A DNA stretch of 64,000 bases from JAFMJV01 sp034436555 (GCA_034436555.1 DAOTUU010000037.1:16577-80576); one strand, 5' to 3'. Shown: positions 9,601-17,553, counted from the stretch's first letter. Program-made: numbers and translations. Notes: generated by a model from the letters alone, not told the origin.

Positions 9601-10738
9601 CCAGGCCCACCACCCGCGCAGGTTCCTCGATGGCATCCCGGATGCCATCGCTGGTGAGCGGCGCCACCAGGTGCTGGGTGCGCGCGATGAGGGCGGCGAG
9701 GTCCGGATGGGCGGCGGTCCGGGCATAGAAGTCCGCGCGCATCGCGAGGATCACCACGGTCCGGCCACCGGGCACCGTCGACGCGTAGGTGAGGTTGTCG
9801 ATGATCGCCCGCCGCTCGCCCTCGTCGTGACACAGGGTCCAGATCTCCTCGGCCTGGTCGATCACCCACGCGAGCCGTCGTCCGGGCGCATCCCCGAGGG
9901 CGAGCGTCGCGGCCAGATGGAGCGTGCGCGGGTCGCCCAGCAGGCCGTCGAGCGTGGCCGCCATGCCCGTGGCGGCATCGCCACCCAGCGCCAGCAGCCG
10001 CGCCGCGACCGCCTCCGCCGGACGCGCGCCCGGCTTGACGACCGCGATGGGCCAGTCGGCGCTCCCCGCCACGGCGCCCGCGCGCAGCGCCGGCACGAGA
10101 CCGGCCCGGACCAGTGATGACTTGCCGCTGCCCGACGGACCCAGCACCGCCAGGAATCGACTCCCCTTCAGCTGCTCCAGCAGCTGCTGGATGTCCGGCT
10201 CGCGCCCGAAGAAGTAGCGCGCATCGGCCTCGTCGAAGGCATCGAGTCCGCGGTACGGGATCGCGTCGCGGCCCTCCGCCACCGACGGCGCCGCCTCCGC
10301 CGGGGCCCCCAGCGGCACGCCCTTGATGGCGTTGATGAACGCCTGGAGGCCGCGCGCATCCTCCAGGCCGTGCCGCAGGTCCACCCAGGTTCGATGACCC
10401 AGGAATGGCGGCATCGTGGTCCGGTCGAAGGGATCGGGGGTGCCCGGCAGCAGCACGGGGAAGATGCGGAACTCGCGATCGCTCGCCGCCCGGCTCCGCG
10501 CGGCGTCCAGCTCCTCCCGGGCCCAGTCACCCTCCCCGTTGGGCCCCAGGAAGTAGGCGAACGCGCGGCATCGCTGGAGACCCTGGTGGAGCTCTTCCTG
10601 CCAGCGACCGCCGGGCGTCAGCTCCCACACGTCGAGCCACGGGCGCAGCCCGGCGCGCCGGAGTCGCTCGGCGAGGCGCTGGACCGCGGGCTTGTCCTGG
10701 CCGTTGTGCGACAGGAAGACATCGAAGACAGGCGACAC
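6605..10738 (-). CDS. TIR - nSTAND ATPase - TM - WD40 protein, predicted immune effector
   Basis: The product is 1377 aa from the GTG at 10738. Domains in order: TIR (residues about 3-135, VFDVFLSHNGQDK) with Glu76 in DWAREEL at the place of the NADase glutamate (W+4, as in SARM1); STAND NTPase of the nSTAND1 type with P-loop GPSGSGKSS (200-208) and Walker B WVIDQAEE (291-298); a winged-helix-like region; one TM segment (612-635); a charged coiled coil (636-665); then WD40-like blades to about 1340. Known biology: TIR domains hydrolyse NAD or make ADP-ribose-type signals, and STAND NTPases oligomerise on sensing a trigger. Acting as phage sensor-effector is inference. The start lies 8 bases after the SLOG-SLATT stop, in the same operon. 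The frame extends upstream to 10966 inside that gene, but the TIR fold starts here. Confidence 0.85.
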   Translation of the reverse strand: MSPVFDVFLSHNGQDKPAVQRLAERLRRAGLRPWLDVWELTPGGRWQEELHQGLQRCRAFAYFLGPNGEGDWAREELDAARSRAASDREFRIFPVLLPGTPDPFDRTTMPPFLGHRTWVDLRHGLEDARGLQAFINAIKGVPLGAPAEAAPSVAEGRDAIPYRGLDAFDEADARYFFGREPDIQQLLEQLKGSRFLAVLGPSGSGKSSLVRAGLVPALRAGAVAGSADWPIAVVKPGARPAEAVAARLLALGGDAATGMAATLDGLLGDPRTLHLAATLALGDAPGRRLAWVIDQAEEIWTLCHDEGERRAIIDNLTYASTVPGGRTVVILAMRADFYARTAAHPDLAALIARTQHLVAPLTSDGIRDAIEEPARVVGLEFEEGLIGQILDDLEGQPGSLPLLQYALLELWKRRRGTMLTLEGYRESGGVQGAIAQRAEAIYAAFTPDEQAIARRALLRLTQPGEGTEDTRRRAALRELVTRVDEQGEVESVIGELTDARLLTASADPATGEGLVDISHEALIRAWPRVRQWLDEDRAGQRVLRRVTEAATEWIRLGRDEGMLYRGARLAEALEWRDDHEVLLNDDERSFLDASAGLAARERLARDRARRRVTIAAGALAAVFLVLAGIAGIQWMGAEAERRTAERQRADAETARAEAEAAREDALGRAVAFQALESEGQRDAALLLALEAGRRSSAPEIQALLLRELTAEPRLVRYFGAPGEAVTRLDIRAGPDRIAWIDGVGTVRVAALDDPDRLMLERSAGGGPGAGVSLASDGASVAAAVGSTVSAWDVATATERWSVDVPGSSPIVQVKHVDGTPSLVALARSDGSITLLDAATGALTGQPIGPETVPAGQAYLNTFAISFNEAGTQLARGEQDGALGIWDVRTGAPVVAPFRRPAQDPSLVDAPYTVNDVAWSPVGGQVGILFGDGFGVLTLDGDPEQLGPLSPGVPDAIRITYAGSGDRSGFLVASANRGLRFLSFAAFDRLAWEPVSARPLPMVLEPVGTSDRLVAGYPDGRLAIYDFGDRWRLAERLPVTPPAGGPVIMDQANAIRRDGQAMAWYEQAGDRVRIQDRAGGTETDVAIEHGTWVEALALSDDGLRLVTVEAEPQDGTWTSWLRVRSLPDGAISHDELLGPPGHDVALAADGRRLLIGDARGGLRLRGLTDGTIVWEAPADPDRRAVTAVELAADGRSASAGVVLGTGPYGRTAVLSWDLASDAPGDPETILLDADRVSAIATAPDGRRFVAASDAQSDADGRLLVVDPGRSRATGELGDPHDNIAALRVAPDGRLLSGGPQGWFAWTIDPDAWTALACRVAARELSPAEWRAALGDEPQVPTCAASTASGPTPGVSPRPSGQSPLPPGPSPLPSRQPGG

Positions 10739-10746
10739 AGGAACGC

Positions 10747-12108
10747 TCAGAGCTTGGTGAACACGTCGTACTTCTCGGCTGGCGACGAGCGGGTGACCTG
10801 CGACAGGAACCCGTCCACATCGTCCCGGAGCACCTCCTCGACGCGCGCCGCAAACGCCTGGAACGCGGTGTCCGGGTCCTCCAGCCTGCGGTACGGACCC
10901 GATCCGGTGAGGTACTGCCAGCCCTCGCTCTTGAGCAGCTCCGCGTTCACCCGGAAGTGGCGCCACCGCTCGCCGTACCGCATGAACCCCTCCACGGACG
11001 CGGTCACGGCCACGATGGCGCTGACCAGGAACGTCAGGAGGCGCAGCAGGAAGTCCACGTTCGGATCGAACCGGCCGCTGCCCGCGAGGCTGATGGACAC
11101 GAGTGCGGGCACGACCACGCCGCCCACCACGGTGGCCAGGCGGAGGCCGTAGAACCGGCGTTTCGCCTCCGACGCGCGCAGGCCCATGTAGTCCACCTGG
11201 TCGAGCCAGCGCGACCGGAGGAAACGCCGCTGCTCGTCGCTCACCGACATGCGCGCGATGAGCTCCCGCATCTCGTCCTCGTAGGACATCGGTGTGGCCG
11301 ACGCCTGGTCCCCTGTGGCCGGCTGGGTCATGCGCGTCCTCGGCTCTCGTGCCACGAGCGCGTCCCCCAGGCGCGCCCGCAGGCGACCATCTTCAGCGAA
11401 ACCGATGGCCTTGACCAGCCCGGACTCCCGGAACTCGGCGTGCGGATCCCCGGGCCCCGCAGGCCGGCCAGGGTCCATCGCGGCCGCGATCTCGTCCGCC
11501 GCGCGCCCGGTGCCCTCAACGACGATCACCGGATGACCACGCCGGACGCTCGCGGCGATCTCGGCGCGCGCGATCCGCCCGCCGTTGATGACCACCGTGA
11601 CGATGCCCCGGCCGGCCGCGACCGCCTCGGCGAGGTCGAACAGCCAGGGCGTCTCCGCGCCCCAGCGGTCGCCGGGCACCGCCAGCGCGTGGGTGTGGTC
11701 GGGCTGCACCCGAGGCATGGGATCCACGCCGGCCCCCTCGTCGGCCGACGCATCCGCGGACACCCGCACGAGGTCGGCCGGCATGACCCCGACCAGCGAG
11801 AAGCTCCCCGACCCGGCACGTCGCGCCTCCCCGACGAGGCGCATCACGCCCGCGTCCGTGCCGCCCGTGACCACCACCGCCCCGACGTCCTCCACGGCCG
11901 GGATGACGGCCGCCTCGATGGCATGGCGGGCGCATCGCGCGGCCTCGGCGTCCATGGAGTCCGCGCCGCCCACCAGCACCACCACCGGGCCCGTCCCCCG
12001 CAGGCCCCAGCGCTCCGCCAGCCCCGGCAGCTCATCGGGAGACCCCGGGCTGGCCACCCGCGGGCCGCTCGGCGACCCGCTCATGTGCGGCCCGGTCGGC
12101 CCGGTCAT
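10747..12108 (-). CDS. SLOG (LSDAT/TRPM-type) - SLATT fusion protein
   Basis: A 453-aa two-part protein. Residues about 35-245 form a Rossmann-like SLOG/LSDAT domain with VVVTGGTDAG (78-87), VINGG (173-177) and VEGTGRAADE (197-206). The same superfamily senses ADP-ribose derivatives in TRPM2 and in Thoeris ThsA. Residues about 275-450 match the SLATT/DUF4231 membrane module: a basic helix, TM segments at about 324-343 and 354-374, then a cytoplasmic helical tail. Known proposals treat SLATT as a pore-forming effector gated by a nucleotide sensor. The start ATG overlaps the MFS stop (ATGA), and the TIR-STAND gene follows after 8 bases. The Gly/Pro-rich first 25 residues look like linker, so a start a few codons later is possible. 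Confidence 0.8.
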   Translation of the reverse strand: MTGPTGPHMSGSPSGPRVASPGSPDELPGLAERWGLRGTGPVVVLVGGADSMDAEAARCARHAIEAAVIPAVEDVGAVVVTGGTDAGVMRLVGEARRAGSGSFSLVGVMPADLVRVSADASADEGAGVDPMPRVQPDHTHALAVPGDRWGAETPWLFDLAEAVAAGRGIVTVVINGGRIARAEIAASVRRGHPVIVVEGTGRAADEIAAAMDPGRPAGPGDPHAEFRESGLVKAIGFAEDGRLRARLGDALVAREPRTRMTQPATGDQASATPMSYEDEMRELIARMSVSDEQRRFLRSRWLDQVDYMGLRASEAKRRFYGLRLATVVGGVVVPALVSISLAGSGRFDPNVDFLLRLLTFLVSAIVAVTASVEGFMRYGERWRHFRVNAELLKSEGWQYLTGSGPYRRLEDPDTAFQAFAARVEEVLRDDVDGFLSQVTRSSPAEKYDVFTKL

Positions 12109-13538
12109 GCGCGGCCCGGTCCGCCCGGTCGACCCGGCCCCTCGGTGCCCGGAGCCGCGGGGAGCCCGCCGGGTCCATCATCCGGCAGGCCCGGGATCGG
12201 GGTCGGCACCGTCGTCCCATCATCCAGGCCCGGCGCCACGAACGTGCCGTCGGGCAGCTCCACGACCACGGGTCCGGCGGCGGGTGACGGCTCGAACGCG
12301 GCCTCGAAGCGCCGCAGGTGGGACAGGGGCACGACCGCCACGCCCATCAGCAGCAGCGTGGCCACCAGGATCCCGTCGAACGCCCACTGGTCCGCCGCGG
12401 CCCCGCCGATGATCGCGCCGATGATCTGGCCCACCGCGAGGAACACCGAGTACAGGCCCATGACCGCGCCGCGGTCGTCGGGGAACGCCTCGCTGATGTC
12501 CGCCAGGAGGCCCAGCGCCGCGGGCGTGGCGCCCGCCAGCACGAACAGGCCGAAGGCGGCGACCGCCGCGCCGCCGATGGCGGCCAGGTCCCCCAGCGAG
12601 CGGCTGTGATTGACCAGCAGCGCACCCAGGACGAGCAGCACGCCGCCCCCGATGCCGTACAGGATGATCGTGGTCCGGCGCATGTCCGCGAAGCGGTTGC
12701 CCCAGTACCACAGACCCGCGAAGAACACCACGCCCATGACCACCAGGCCCGCCGAGATGAGGATCGGGTCGAAGCCACCCACGAGGGCCTGCTCGCTGAA
12801 GCGCGGGTCGGGCGTCTTGACCAGCTGGAACAGGGTCTGGGTGGTGTACAGGCCCAGGGCCGCGTTGATGGCGATCCAGGTCGGCGCCAGCAGCCAGATG
12901 TGGGAGCGGCGCAGCAGCGCGAGGTAGCGCCGCCAGCCGTAGTCAGGGCGATGATGCGGTCCGGCGGGAGCGTCCGGGGCCGCCACGCCATAGCGATAGA
13001 TGAGCAGCGACACCACGTAGACGCCCGCGTTCGCGAAGAACGCGATCGGCCCGATGGCGTTCCACAGCGGTCCCGCGGCGACCGCGCCCACGCCAATGCC
13101 CGCGATGGTGGCCGCCTCGAAGCGTGACGATGTCCGGCCGCGCAGCGCCTCGTCATGAGCGGTGGCCATGGCGATGAACCCCAGGATGCTGGGCACGCTC
13201 GCAGCCGTGGACGCGCCCTCGAGGACGCGCGTGGAGCCCAGGATCCAGAGGTCCGTGGTGAGCCCCGTGATGATGACCGCGACGAGGCCGAACAGCGGCC
13301 CCAGCTGCATGATCCGATGGTGTCCGTAGCGGTCGGAGAGCACCCCGAAGATGGGCGACAGCACCAGCTCGGCGACGAAGAACGCCGCGGCCAGCACGCC
13401 CACCTCGAACGCGCTGGGTTCCACGCCGCCGTGCCGATCGAGGTCCGCGAGGTAGTACACCAGCAGGGCGCCCGTGAGGCCGGTGGAGAAACGGAGCGTG
13501 AACGTGCCGACGAGGACGGCCCAGAGGGAGCGCTGCAT
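12105..13538 (-). CDS. MFS transporter
   Basis: A 477-aa membrane protein with about twelve hydrophobic helices and the MFS loop 2-3 signature near residues 63-72 (GVLSDRYGHH). A cytoplasmic loop of about 30 polar residues (DAPAGPHHRPDYGWRR) divides the two halves. The C-terminal 60 residues are Pro/Gly/Asp-rich and probably disordered. Substrate is unknown; drug or metabolite export is usual for this type. It is the first gene of the operon that continues with SLOG-SLATT and TIR-STAND. The coupling could be chance operon capture or could place a transporter in the same defence unit. Confidence 0.85.
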   Translation of the reverse strand: MQRSLWAVLVGTFTLRFSTGLTGALLVYYLADLDRHGGVEPSAFEVGVLAAAFFVAELVLSPIFGVLSDRYGHHRIMQLGPLFGLVAVIITGLTTDLWILGSTRVLEGASTAASVPSILGFIAMATAHDEALRGRTSSRFEAATIAGIGVGAVAAGPLWNAIGPIAFFANAGVYVVSLLIYRYGVAAPDAPAGPHHRPDYGWRRYLALLRRSHIWLLAPTWIAINAALGLYTTQTLFQLVKTPDPRFSEQALVGGFDPILISAGLVVMGVVFFAGLWYWGNRFADMRRTTIILYGIGGGVLLVLGALLVNHSRSLGDLAAIGGAAVAAFGLFVLAGATPAALGLLADISEAFPDDRGAVMGLYSVFLAVGQIIGAIIGGAAADQWAFDGILVATLLLMGVAVVPLSHLRRFEAAFEPSPAAGPVVVELPDGTFVAPGLDDGTTVPTPIPGLPDDGPGGLPAAPGTEGPGRPGGPGRA

Positions 13539-13544
13539 CGCGGG

Positions 13545-13550
13545 ATGGTA
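13545..13550 (-). promoter_or_regulatory. Leaderless -10 hexamer, MFS/SLOG-SLATT/TIR operon
   Basis: TACCAT on the minus strand, 6-nt spacer to ATG 13538, no Shine-Dalgarno sequence. Divergent from the promoter at 13567-13572, with the two hexamers 16 bases apart, so the operons may be co-regulated. Confidence 0.55.
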
Positions 13551-13566
13551 CCCGGCCAGCCTCGCC

Positions 13567-13572
13567 TATCAT
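13567..13572 (+). promoter_or_regulatory. Leaderless -10 hexamer, DALR-GT fusion gene
   Basis: TATCAT with a 7-nt spacer to ATG 13580; no Shine-Dalgarno sequence. Confidence 0.55.
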
Positions 13573-13579
13573 CGGCCGG

Positions 13580-14602
13580 ATGCGACCCACGATCCCCTCG
13601 GAGATCCTCACGCTCGGGCACGCCCGGGCGGCCGCCCGGCGGTCCCGCGACTACGCGGAGGCCGATCGCCTCAAGGCGGCCATCGAGGCGGTCGGCTACC
13701 GCGTGGTGGACCGCGGTCGCGAGTTCACCATCCTGCCCGCCCACCCAGCCGACGCGGCGGATGCCGACGGCCGCATCCGTCACGGATGGAGCGGCGCCGT
13801 CCCCTCGCGGCTGGATGCGCCCGCCGGCGCCCGCATCACCCTCCTGCTGCTGGTCGACGGCGACCCGGGTCCGGCCCGGCGCACCCTCGCAGGGCTGCGG
13901 ACGCACGCGTCCGAGGGCACCCAGGTGGTGCTCGTCGCGGGGCCGGACGCCGTGCTGGACGCGGCGATCACCGGCGACGACCTGCTGATGCCCGTCGCGG
14001 GCGCGGCTCCGGAGGTGGTGCGCACGTCGGTGGCGCTGCGCCCGGCTGCGGCACGGAACGCGGGTGCCCGGCGTGCCGCGGGCGCGGTCATCGCCTGGGT
14101 GGCGACGGGCGCCACGGTGACCGGCGACGTCGTGACGCCGCTGCTGGAGGCGCTGGCCGATCCGACGGTCGCGGTGGCGGGCGCCGTGGCGCTGCGCGGC
14201 ACGGATCTGCGCCACCTGGAGGCCGGGGGGGCCGGGGATGCCGACGCGATCGACCGGACGCTGCTCGCCTTCCGGCGCGAGGAGATCGAGGCGCTCGGTC
14301 CGCTCGACGAGCGCCTGTTCACGGACGCCCAGGTCGATCGATGGTGGAGCCTCGTGCTTCGCGACGGTCCGGACGCGCCATGGCCGGACGATCCCGAGGA
14401 GGCGGCCGCGCTGCCCCCCTGGGAGCCGCGGCGGGCGATGGCGCTGGACCTGCCCATCGACGGCTCCTCCTCCGTCCCCCCGTGGGTCGAGCCGGTGGAC
14501 GCGAGGGAGGCGGCACGCCGCGCGAAGCGTGACCAGTACCGGGTCATCGACCGGTTCAACGGCCGCCCGGAGCTCCTCTCGCCGCGCCCGTCGGACCGTT
14601 GA
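13580..14602 (+). CDS. CysS DALR-like helix pair fused to GT-A type domain
   Basis: The 340-aa protein has two parts. Residues 12-52 (HARAAARRSRDYAEADRLKAAI, continuing to RGREFTI) match the C-terminal substrate-discriminating helices found at the end of cysteinyl-tRNA synthetases. Residues about 75-260 look like a degenerate family 2 glycosyltransferase (ITLLLLVDGDPGPARRTL, then ARNAGARRA, then a late LGPLDERLF). No clear DxD is visible, so catalysis is doubtful. It is soluble. The function is unknown; the fusion suggests a nucleotide- or tRNA-related helper. The start is fixed by the leaderless hexamer at 13567. Confidence 0.55.
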   Translation: MRPTIPSEILTLGHARAAARRSRDYAEADRLKAAIEAVGYRVVDRGREFTILPAHPADAADADGRIRHGWSGAVPSRLDAPAGARITLLLLVDGDPGPARRTLAGLRTHASEGTQVVLVAGPDAVLDAAITGDDLLMPVAGAAPEVVRTSVALRPAAARNAGARRAAGAVIAWVATGATVTGDVVTPLLEALADPTVAVAGAVALRGTDLRHLEAGGAGDADAIDRTLLAFRREEIEALGPLDERLFTDAQVDRWWSLVLRDGPDAPWPDDPEEAAALPPWEPRRAMALDLPIDGSSSVPPWVEPVDAREAARRAKRDQYRVIDRFNGRPELLSPRPSDR

Positions 14603-14644
14603 GCGCGGGGGCTCCGGTCGACCCCGCGGGGTCGTCGCCGCCGG

Positions 14645-15808
14645 TCAGCCCAGCGAGAACGCCGCCGGGCCCGCCGCCACCAGGAGCGCCACCACGCCCA
14701 GCACGATCGCCGCGCCGAGCAGCCATCCCAGGCGGCTCAGGCCCGACTGGAGCCGGGTGCCCGCGACGTTCGCCCAGAACGAGGCCATCGTGGGCGCCGT
14801 GGGCACCATGATGAGGCCCAGCAGCAGCCCCGCCACCAGGCCGCCCACATGCGCGGCGTTGTCGATGTTGCCGGCCACGAGTCCGATGGCGAGGTTCACC
14901 ATGATGAGCATCCCGATCTGGCCCGTGAGGTTGCGCGCGTTGCGCGTGAGCGCGGGCTTGTGGACGCGGTCGGCCACCAGGAGCATCCCGAACAGGCCGA
15001 ACACCGCGCCGCTTGCGCCCACCGAGGCGATCGTGTCGGAGAAGGCGAAGCTGGCCGCGGACCCGGCGATGCCACACAGGACGTACACCAGCAGGAAGCG
15101 CGCGTGCCCGTACAGCTGCTCCATGATCGGCCCCACGATGAACAGCGCGTACATGTTGAAGGCCAGATGGAGCACGCCGCCGTGGACCAGCACCACCGTC
15201 AGCAGCCGCCACAGCTCGCCTTGGGCGACATACGGCTTGATGAGCGCGAGGTTCGTGAAGAACCACGCGTCCAGCGCCTCGGACAGGAGCCCCGCCACGC
15301 CGATCGCGACCGTGATGCCGATGATCGCGTAGGTCACGGTCGGGTCGGGCGAGAATCCGGCGCGCGATCGGCGGAAGTGCCGCTCCGCGCGCCCCGTGTC
15401 ACCCATCTCCTTTGTCAGCCAGCCCAGCCGCGACGCGATCTCCGCGCGTTCCTCGGCTGGCGCCCGCCGCTCCGCCTCGCGGTAGGCGCGCGCCGCGCCG
15501 GGCAGGTCCCGCTCCTGGACGCGCGCCGCCGCGAGCTGCTTCCAGGCGCGCCAGGTGAAGGGCGTCTCGGGGGCCTGGGTCGCGCTGATCCAGGCCTGGA
15601 GGGCGCCCGGGTCGTCATCCATCCGGTAGCGGCACTCGCCGAGGCCGAGCAGCGCGGCGACGTGGAGGTCGGGGTCGGGTGACCCGACCACGCGGGCGAA
15701 CGTGGCGGCCGCGGGCTCCCAGTCGCCCTGGGCGGCAAGGGCCTGGCCCCGCTGGAGCAGGCCGATGGCGACCTGCGGGTCCAGGGGCCCGGGGCGAGAG
15801 GGGTCCAT
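14645..15808 (-). CDS. Rhomboid intramembrane serine protease with TPR-like N-terminus
   Basis: The 387-aa product has two TPR-like helical repeats in residues 15-145, then a rhomboid core: ELWRLLT (198-204), HGGVLHLAFNMY (209-220, with the conserved Asn218), catalytic Ser266 in GASGAVFG and His320 in NAAHVGG. Rhomboids cleave substrate helices within the membrane. The N-terminal repeats probably bind partners in the cytoplasm. A further helix near residues 360-382 ends the chain. The start is supported by a leaderless hexamer (TAGACT, 7-nt spacer). It is convergent with the DALR-GT gene. Confidence 0.9.
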   Translation of the reverse strand: MDPSRPGPLDPQVAIGLLQRGQALAAQGDWEPAAATFARVVGSPDPDLHVAALLGLGECRYRMDDDPGALQAWISATQAPETPFTWRAWKQLAAARVQERDLPGAARAYREAERRAPAEERAEIASRLGWLTKEMGDTGRAERHFRRSRAGFSPDPTVTYAIIGITVAIGVAGLLSEALDAWFFTNLALIKPYVAQGELWRLLTVVLVHGGVLHLAFNMYALFIVGPIMEQLYGHARFLLVYVLCGIAGSAASFAFSDTIASVGASGAVFGLFGMLLVADRVHKPALTRNARNLTGQIGMLIMVNLAIGLVAGNIDNAAHVGGLVAGLLLGLIMVPTAPTMASFWANVAGTRLQSGLSRLGWLLGAAIVLGVVALLVAAGPAAFSLG

Positions 15809-15815
15809 CGCCGGG

Positions 15816-15821
15816 AGTCTA
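15816..15821 (-). promoter_or_regulatory. Leaderless -10 hexamer, rhomboid gene
   Basis: TAGACT on the minus strand, 7-nt spacer to ATG 15808, no Shine-Dalgarno sequence. Confidence 0.55.
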
Positions 15822-15886
15822 GCCGGGCCGGCGGCTTCAGCCCGTCACAGCGTCCGCCGGCAGGGTCGCGGCGCGCTCCCTGCGGC

Positions 15887-16573
15887 TCAGGGACGTTCGT
15901 CGAGGTCCAGGCGGAGCTGCGGCGCGGGGTCGGCCTGCGGTCGGGAGGCGGCGGCGCGCCTCGTGCGCGATCGGCGGCGGGGCGGCTCCACGCCGGGAGC
16001 CAGCAGCGGCTGCCCGATGCGCGCGGCGAGGCGATCGGCGAGCGGCCACCAGTCGAAGCGGTCTGTGACCGACGATGCGGGCATCACGACGAGCTGCTCG
16101 GGACGCAGCAGGTCAGGCAGGACCCGGTCGAGGATGATCTCCACCTCGTCGCGGAACGCGTCGCTCGTGGACCGCGTGCCGTCCGCGCGGAGCGTCACGT
16201 CCGGCGTCAGGCGCACCACCAGGTCGTAGGTCTCGCTCCAGGCGCGCATCAGCGGCTCCACCGCGAACGGGTCGCCGCGGGCGGCGCGCAGGTAGTACGC
16301 ATAGTTGTCCATCACGCCGCGATCGGTGACCAGCACCTCCGCCTTGGGCGCCAGCTCCAGCTCCCGCCGGATCTGTGACATCAGGACCCACAACTGGGCC
16401 TCGCCGGTGGCGCCCTCGTTGATGCCCAGCGGGTTGTCGCGCACCACCTCCCTGCCGAACTCCACGGCGTGTCCGGCGCGCTGCATCACGGCCGCGAACG
16501 CGTGGGCGGCGGTGGTCTTGCGGATGCCGTGCGAGCCGGTGAAGGCGATCTTGGCGGGGCGGTCCCAGGTCAT
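15887..16573 (-). CDS. AAA_28-type P-loop NTPase
   Basis: A 228-aa protein with a variant P-loop GSHGIRKTT (residues 13-21) and a DRGVMDNYAYYLR segment near 84-96 that acts as a Walker B-like region. This pattern belongs to the AAA_28/NadR-kinase-like ATP-binding group. The C-terminal 40 residues are Arg/Pro/Ala-rich and probably disordered. Substrate is unknown; small-molecule or nucleotide kinase is possible. Start by TAGGCT with a 6-nt spacer. Confidence 0.7.
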   Translation of the reverse strand: MTWDRPAKIAFTGSHGIRKTTAAHAFAAVMQRAGHAVEFGREVVRDNPLGINEGATGEAQLWVLMSQIRRELELAPKAEVLVTDRGVMDNYAYYLRAARGDPFAVEPLMRAWSETYDLVVRLTPDVTLRADGTRSTSDAFRDEVEIILDRVLPDLLRPEQLVVMPASSVTDRFDWWPLADRLAARIGQPLLAPGVEPPRRRSRTRRAAASRPQADPAPQLRLDLDERP

Positions 16574-16579
16574 GGGGTC

Positions 16580-16585
16580 AGCCTA
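16580..16585 (-). promoter_or_regulatory. Leaderless -10 hexamer, AAA_28 gene
   Basis: TAGGCT on the minus strand with a 6-nt spacer to ATG 16573. Confidence 0.55.
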
Positions 16586-16657
16586 CCCCCGGACCGGGCG
16601 GGCTCGTCGGCAGCACGGTCCGCAGGGCCGGTCTGCGGGGCGGGCCAAGGGGACACC

Positions 16658-16738
16658 GGCGGGACGGGGGCGCGCCGGCGGGAGGGGCGCCGGCGGGAGG
16701 GCGCGCCGGCGGGACGGGGGCGCGCCGGAGGGACGGTC
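16658..16738. repeat. Imperfect GC-rich tandem repeat
   Basis: About five copies of a unit close to GGCGGGACGGGGGCGCGCC, with length changes in the G runs, lie between two divergent leaderless promoters. The same region is open in other frames but has no coding look. Confidence 0.7.
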
Positions 16739-16741
16739 CGC

Positions 16742-16747
16742 TACCCT
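16742..16747 (+). promoter_or_regulatory. Leaderless -10 hexamer, GT2 gene
   Basis: TACCCT with a 7-nt spacer to ATG 16755. It sets the start, because the frame is open as far back as 16305 through the GC-rich repeat. Confidence 0.55.
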
Positions 16748-16754
16748 GTCGCCG

Positions 16755-17477
16755 ATGTCCGACCCGACAGCCCCGGTCTTCGCGCTCATCCCCGGCTACA
16801 ACGAGGCGCCGCGCATCGGGCCCGTGATCGCGGAGGCCCGTCGACACCTGCCCGTGGTGGTCGTGGACGATGGCTCGCACGACGGCACCGCGGGCGTCGC
16901 GGAGGCTGCGGGCGCGACCGTGCTGCGCCAGGTCCCCAACCAGGGGAAGGGCGCCGCGCTGCGCGCGGGGTTTCGTCATGCGCTCGACGCCGGGGCAGCC
17001 GCGGTGGTGACCCTGGACGCGGACGGCCAGCATGACCCCGCGGAGATCCCCGCGTTCCTGGCGGCATGGGAGGCGCGCCACGCCCCGCTCATCATCGGCC
17101 GGCGCGCGTTCCATGAGATGCCGCTCGTCCGGCGCATCGCCAACACGCTGGGCACCTGGACCTTCTCCCGCGCGGTGGGACGGCACATCCCGGACAACCA
17201 GTCGGGCTATCGGCTCATCGGCTCCCGGCTGCTGCCCCTGCTGCTGGGCAGCTCGGAGACGGGGTTCGAGTTCGAGGTGGAGATGATCGCCACGGCCATC
17301 CGTGCGGACATCCCGATCGACTGGGTGCCCATCCGGACCATCTATGCAGGCGAGCCCAGCCACATCCAGCCCATCGCGCACGTGACGAGCTTCCTGCGGG
17401 CGGCCCGCGACGCGCACCGGACCGTTCGCCGACCCCTCCCGGACGAGCCGCCCAACAATCAGCAGGATCACGTATAG
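16755..17477 (+). CDS. Family 2 glycosyltransferase (polyprenyl-phosphate type)
   Basis: A 240-aa GT-A enzyme with the GT2 layout: PGYNEAPRI (13-21), VVVDDGSHDGT (35-45), PNQGKGAALRAG (61-72), DxD motif DAD at 88-90 and the acceptor-loop region NQSGYRL. It resembles dolichyl-phosphate mannose/glucose synthases, which load a sugar from a nucleotide sugar onto a polyprenyl phosphate. There is no C-terminal TM domain, so it works at the membrane face from the cytoplasm. Sugar and acceptor are not determined. It stands alone between the AAA_28 gene and a LuxR-type gene. Confidence 0.8.
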   Translation: MSDPTAPVFALIPGYNEAPRIGPVIAEARRHLPVVVVDDGSHDGTAGVAEAAGATVLRQVPNQGKGAALRAGFRHALDAGAAAVVTLDADGQHDPAEIPAFLAAWEARHAPLIIGRRAFHEMPLVRRIANTLGTWTFSRAVGRHIPDNQSGYRLIGSRLLPLLLGSSETGFEFEVEMIATAIRADIPIDWVPIRTIYAGEPSHIQPIAHVTSFLRAARDAHRTVRRPLPDEPPNNQQDHV

Positions 17478-17553
17478 GGGTCGCCCGGAAGCTCCTCCCA
17501 GACTGTGGGCGGGCCCTGGTCCCGTCGCGCTCCGAATGCCATCTGGGAGAGGC

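Noticed and set aside
7316..10117. Forward 933-codon frame opposite the TIR-STAND gene
   Set aside because: Composition is that of an antisense shadow; the reverse frame contains P-loop, TIR and WD40 motifs.
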